Below are positions 63,401 through 64,000 of a DNA stretch of 64,000 nucleotides, one piece after another. The DNA is from Arcobacter cloacae (GTDB lineage: Bacteria; Campylobacterota; Campylobacteria; Campylobacterales; Arcobacteraceae): the NCBI RefSeq assembly GCF_013201935.1, contig NZ_CP053833.1, positions 434,001 through 498,000 of the forward strand. Reading direction: 5' to 3'. Below the pieces are notes generated by a model. It had not been told where the DNA came from. It did no database searches and worked only from the letters and a program-made list of their open reading frames with translations. The position numbers were made by a program, and so were the translations under genes. The first letter of the stretch is position 1. Each line of letters starts with the position of its first letter.

Positions 63401-63569
63401 TATATAAAAGTAAAATATCTCTTTCAGTAATTATTCCAACTGGTTTTTTGTTTTCAAGCAAAACAAAATGTTTTGTGTGATTTTCTATCATTGCATCTAA
63501 AATATCTTGTAAAGTTGCTTTACAATTAATAGAGTCTTTTACAGGAGAGATAAGATTGTTTAAGGACAT
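60429..63569 (-). CDS. CBS-PAS-GGDEF-EAL cyclic-di-GMP protein
   Basis: A 1046-residue soluble protein. Order: four CBS repeats (about 1-250; ITERDILLLYTNH, ILTESDVINLAQKH), a weak PAS-like part (270-370), two PAS domains (about 375-500 and 510-630; GIIITNEKAEIISINNAFTK), GGDEF at 698-702 with an RxxD site before it, and EAL at 826 (EALVRW) with NISSIQ, ELTE, DDFGTGYSSL and AEGVE intact. Both catalytic domains look active on paper. The start ATG 63569 follows GGAAAAA. Confidence 0.9.
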   Translation of the reverse strand: MSLNNLISPVKDSINCKATLQDILDAMIENHTKHFVLLENKKPVGIITERDILLLYTNHVNLNLKAINYANKNLITAKSNRKANYILGLMLNHKIRRVIVTDNENNYIGSILQEKIIYEFEQDIFKTNIKAIDLVKNKQKALFVNINSSIQDALNIMNINNIGSILVFDKAIPVGILTESDVINLAQKHIDTSLKIDEYSHKNLIIFDSKKPLFEIVKILKEKDIRRAVIFDNEKKEYFIITSKDILNNIKGNYNLFLESKLKDVKNTFNSLNEAVIELFDNDEEQIIYWFNDKAKKLFDIKIDQNIDSIIPFQKWSYIYKKIKTNSFNENEIIEIGKNIFQLTVIVTKILDNSIIKLLFTNISEIANTNIQIENNFKLLYEQMPYPYQSLNHLGEIVSVNNKWLELTGYSKDEVINQRFIKFTDETHETLKGLFAIFLKEKHIFDERIKIKKKNGEILIASFTGNISSVNGTIKTHCVFKDITLEEKIQKKLKLSDIVFENTTEGIIITNEKAEIISINNAFTKITGYEFEEVKNKNPKILQSGKHNKDFYKNLWENLLKNDSYKCEIWNRKKNGEIYPEWLNLSVVKDKDGNILNYVAIFSDISKIKDSSAKIEFLAHHDPLTNLPNRLLLKARLNKSIEKANESKDKLAIFFIDIDNFKIINDTYGHSIGDNIINLVANRLSKNIRKNDTISRIGGDEFIIVIEDISEINDIELIAKKILFDFKEPIKMEEYLFDITISIGISIFPNNGLDVEDLIKHADTAMYSAKNAGKNQFHFYKNEMTSEIYEKVIMKQELNDAIQNNEFEVYYQPQIDLKTNKIIGAEALVRWNHKSLGVVYPSDFISHAEETKQIIPIGEFVLKEACAFMKKLNDSRILEKGIISVNISSIQIKHGDLLKKIIEELKISKLAPANLDIELTETYIMENIEESILILNELKNLGIKLSIDDFGTGYSSLSYLKLFPIDKLKIDKSFSASLPNDKKDIAITRSIIALSKGLEIKVIAEGVETLEQKEFLEKEECDEIQGWFYSKALKENDFIELVKRFN

Positions 63570-63675
63570 ATTTTTTCCATTGATAAGTATAAAAATTGAT
63601 TTAGATTTTATCAAAATAATACATAATAAAAACTAATACTCTGTTCTAGACTCTATAAATTTACTATAAATTAGA

Positions 63676-63681
63676 TATAAT
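63676..63681 (+). promoter_or_regulatory. -10 element of aroK, close to the start codon
   Basis: TATAAT followed by CCGCAACT ends only eight bases before the ATG at 63690. A normal start would fall at or within two bases of the ATG, so the mRNA would be nearly leaderless; no ribosome binding site is visible. Confidence 0.5.
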
Positions 63682-63689
63682 CCGCAACT

Positions 63690-64000
63690 ATGAAAGATAC
63701 AAATATTATACTAATTGGTTTTATGGGTGTTGGAAAAGGCACAGTTGCTAGAGCTATTGTTGAAAAATCAGGAATGTACGCTATTGATACAGATGATTTA
63801 ATTGAAAGTATGGAAAATCGAAAGATTAAAAAGATATTTGAAGAAGAGGGTGAACCTTATTTTAGAGAACTTGAGAAAAAAACTGCTTTATGGTTAGAAA
63901 ATAATGTAAAAGGAACATTGATTTCAACAGGTGGCGGTTTTTATAAGCAAGAAAATCTAAAAAAAATTGGAAAAGTTGTATATCTAAAATCATCATTTAA
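63690..64000 (+). CDS. aroK: shikimate kinase (partial, C-terminus outside window)
   Basis: The first 103 codons of shikimate kinase of the aromatic amino acid pathway. Walker A is IGFMGVGKGTVARA (lysine present; GKGT rather than the common GKST/GTVG), followed by IDTDDLIE, the shikimate-binding arginine in EPYFRELE and the STGGGF motif. The frame is open at the right edge. Confidence 0.94.
   Translation, partial: MKDTNIILIGFMGVGKGTVARAIVEKSGMYAIDTDDLIESMENRKIKKIFEEEGEPYFRELEKKTALWLENNVKGTLISTGGGFYKQENLKKIGKVVYLKSSF

Noticed and set aside
1-64000. CRISPR arrays, insertion sequences, prophage or integron
   Set aside because: No regularly spaced repeats, transposase, integrase or phage-type genes were seen; genes are uniformly housekeeping or respiratory in character.
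1-64000. tRNA or rRNA genes
   Set aside because: All gaps are short and AT-rich, and none shows the GC-richer cloverleaf signature or conserved TTCRA arm; a dedicated tRNA search was not possible.

Overview
The window is AT-rich, densely coded bacterial chromosome. It looks like a member of the Campylobacterota, most probably an Arcobacter-type genome (Arcobacteraceae). The signs are a nap operon in the order napAGHBFLD without napC, a peb4-like foldase gene next to fba, an OmpR-type regulator whose DNA-binding half matches the Helicobacter/Campylobacter HsrA/CosR family, a UbiD-like menaquinone decarboxylase, and sensor kinases of the Arcobacter type (NIAHQWRQPLS H-box). Unlike Campylobacter and Helicobacter, it carries real nuoE and nuoF genes and a fused nuoCD. 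The genus is an inference from gene content and was not tested by a search. I saw no rRNA, tRNA, CRISPR array, insertion sequence or prophage.

Region 1 (1-10.3 kb, minus strand) is the complex I operon nuoA-B-CD-E-F-[gltA]-G-H-I-J-K-L. Citrate synthase sits between nuoF and nuoG, and nuoL runs off the left edge. NuoF, NuoG and NuoH each depart from the usual family pattern. Region 2 (10.4-24 kb) is mainly housekeeping: a PatB/MalY aminotransferase, a UbiD-like decarboxylase, a two-gene ThrE-type exporter, an operon with coaX, hisG and a methyltransferase, an FmdE-like protein, a CBS-GGDEF protein, trpS, a TonB-dependent receptor whose promoter is bracketed by two copies of one palindrome, a small Cys/His-rich protein, and serS.

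Region 3 (24-43 kb) is a nitrate respiration and anaerobic regulation block. The nap operon ends in a PAS-domain gene and is preceded by a perfect FNR-type site (TTGAC-N4-GTCAA) placed about 41.5 bp upstream of the predicted transcription start. A dctPQM TRAP transporter follows, with a divergent sensor kinase and response regulator, then rraA, cobA, a PilJ/NarX-like sensor without an output domain translationally coupled to a Crp/Fnr regulator, a TrpD2-like gene and moaA (cofactor for NapA). I infer that the Crp/Fnr protein, whose recognition helix has the ExxSR pattern, could act at the nap site.

Region 4 (43-64 kb) holds a bicarbonate transporter with a PII-like partner (sbtAB), purKE, rpsO, an Rrf2 regulator, a DHH phosphoesterase, a CoA-binding protein, the HsrA/CosR-like regulator with its own histidine kinase, the peb4-like foldase, fba, potABCD, a cold-shock protein with a long leader, exbBD without tonB, an ACC-deaminase-like PLP enzyme, an orphan double-Cache histidine kinase, a CBS-PAS-GGDEF-EAL protein of about 1046 residues, and the start of aroK.

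The main candidates for new biology are the nap regulation module (operator, Crp/Fnr and output-less nitrate sensor), the twin palindrome at the TonB receptor promoter, the altered NuoF nucleotide and flavin loops with the citrate synthase insertion, and the HsrA-like regulator that keeps a canonical phosphorylation site and a kinase partner.
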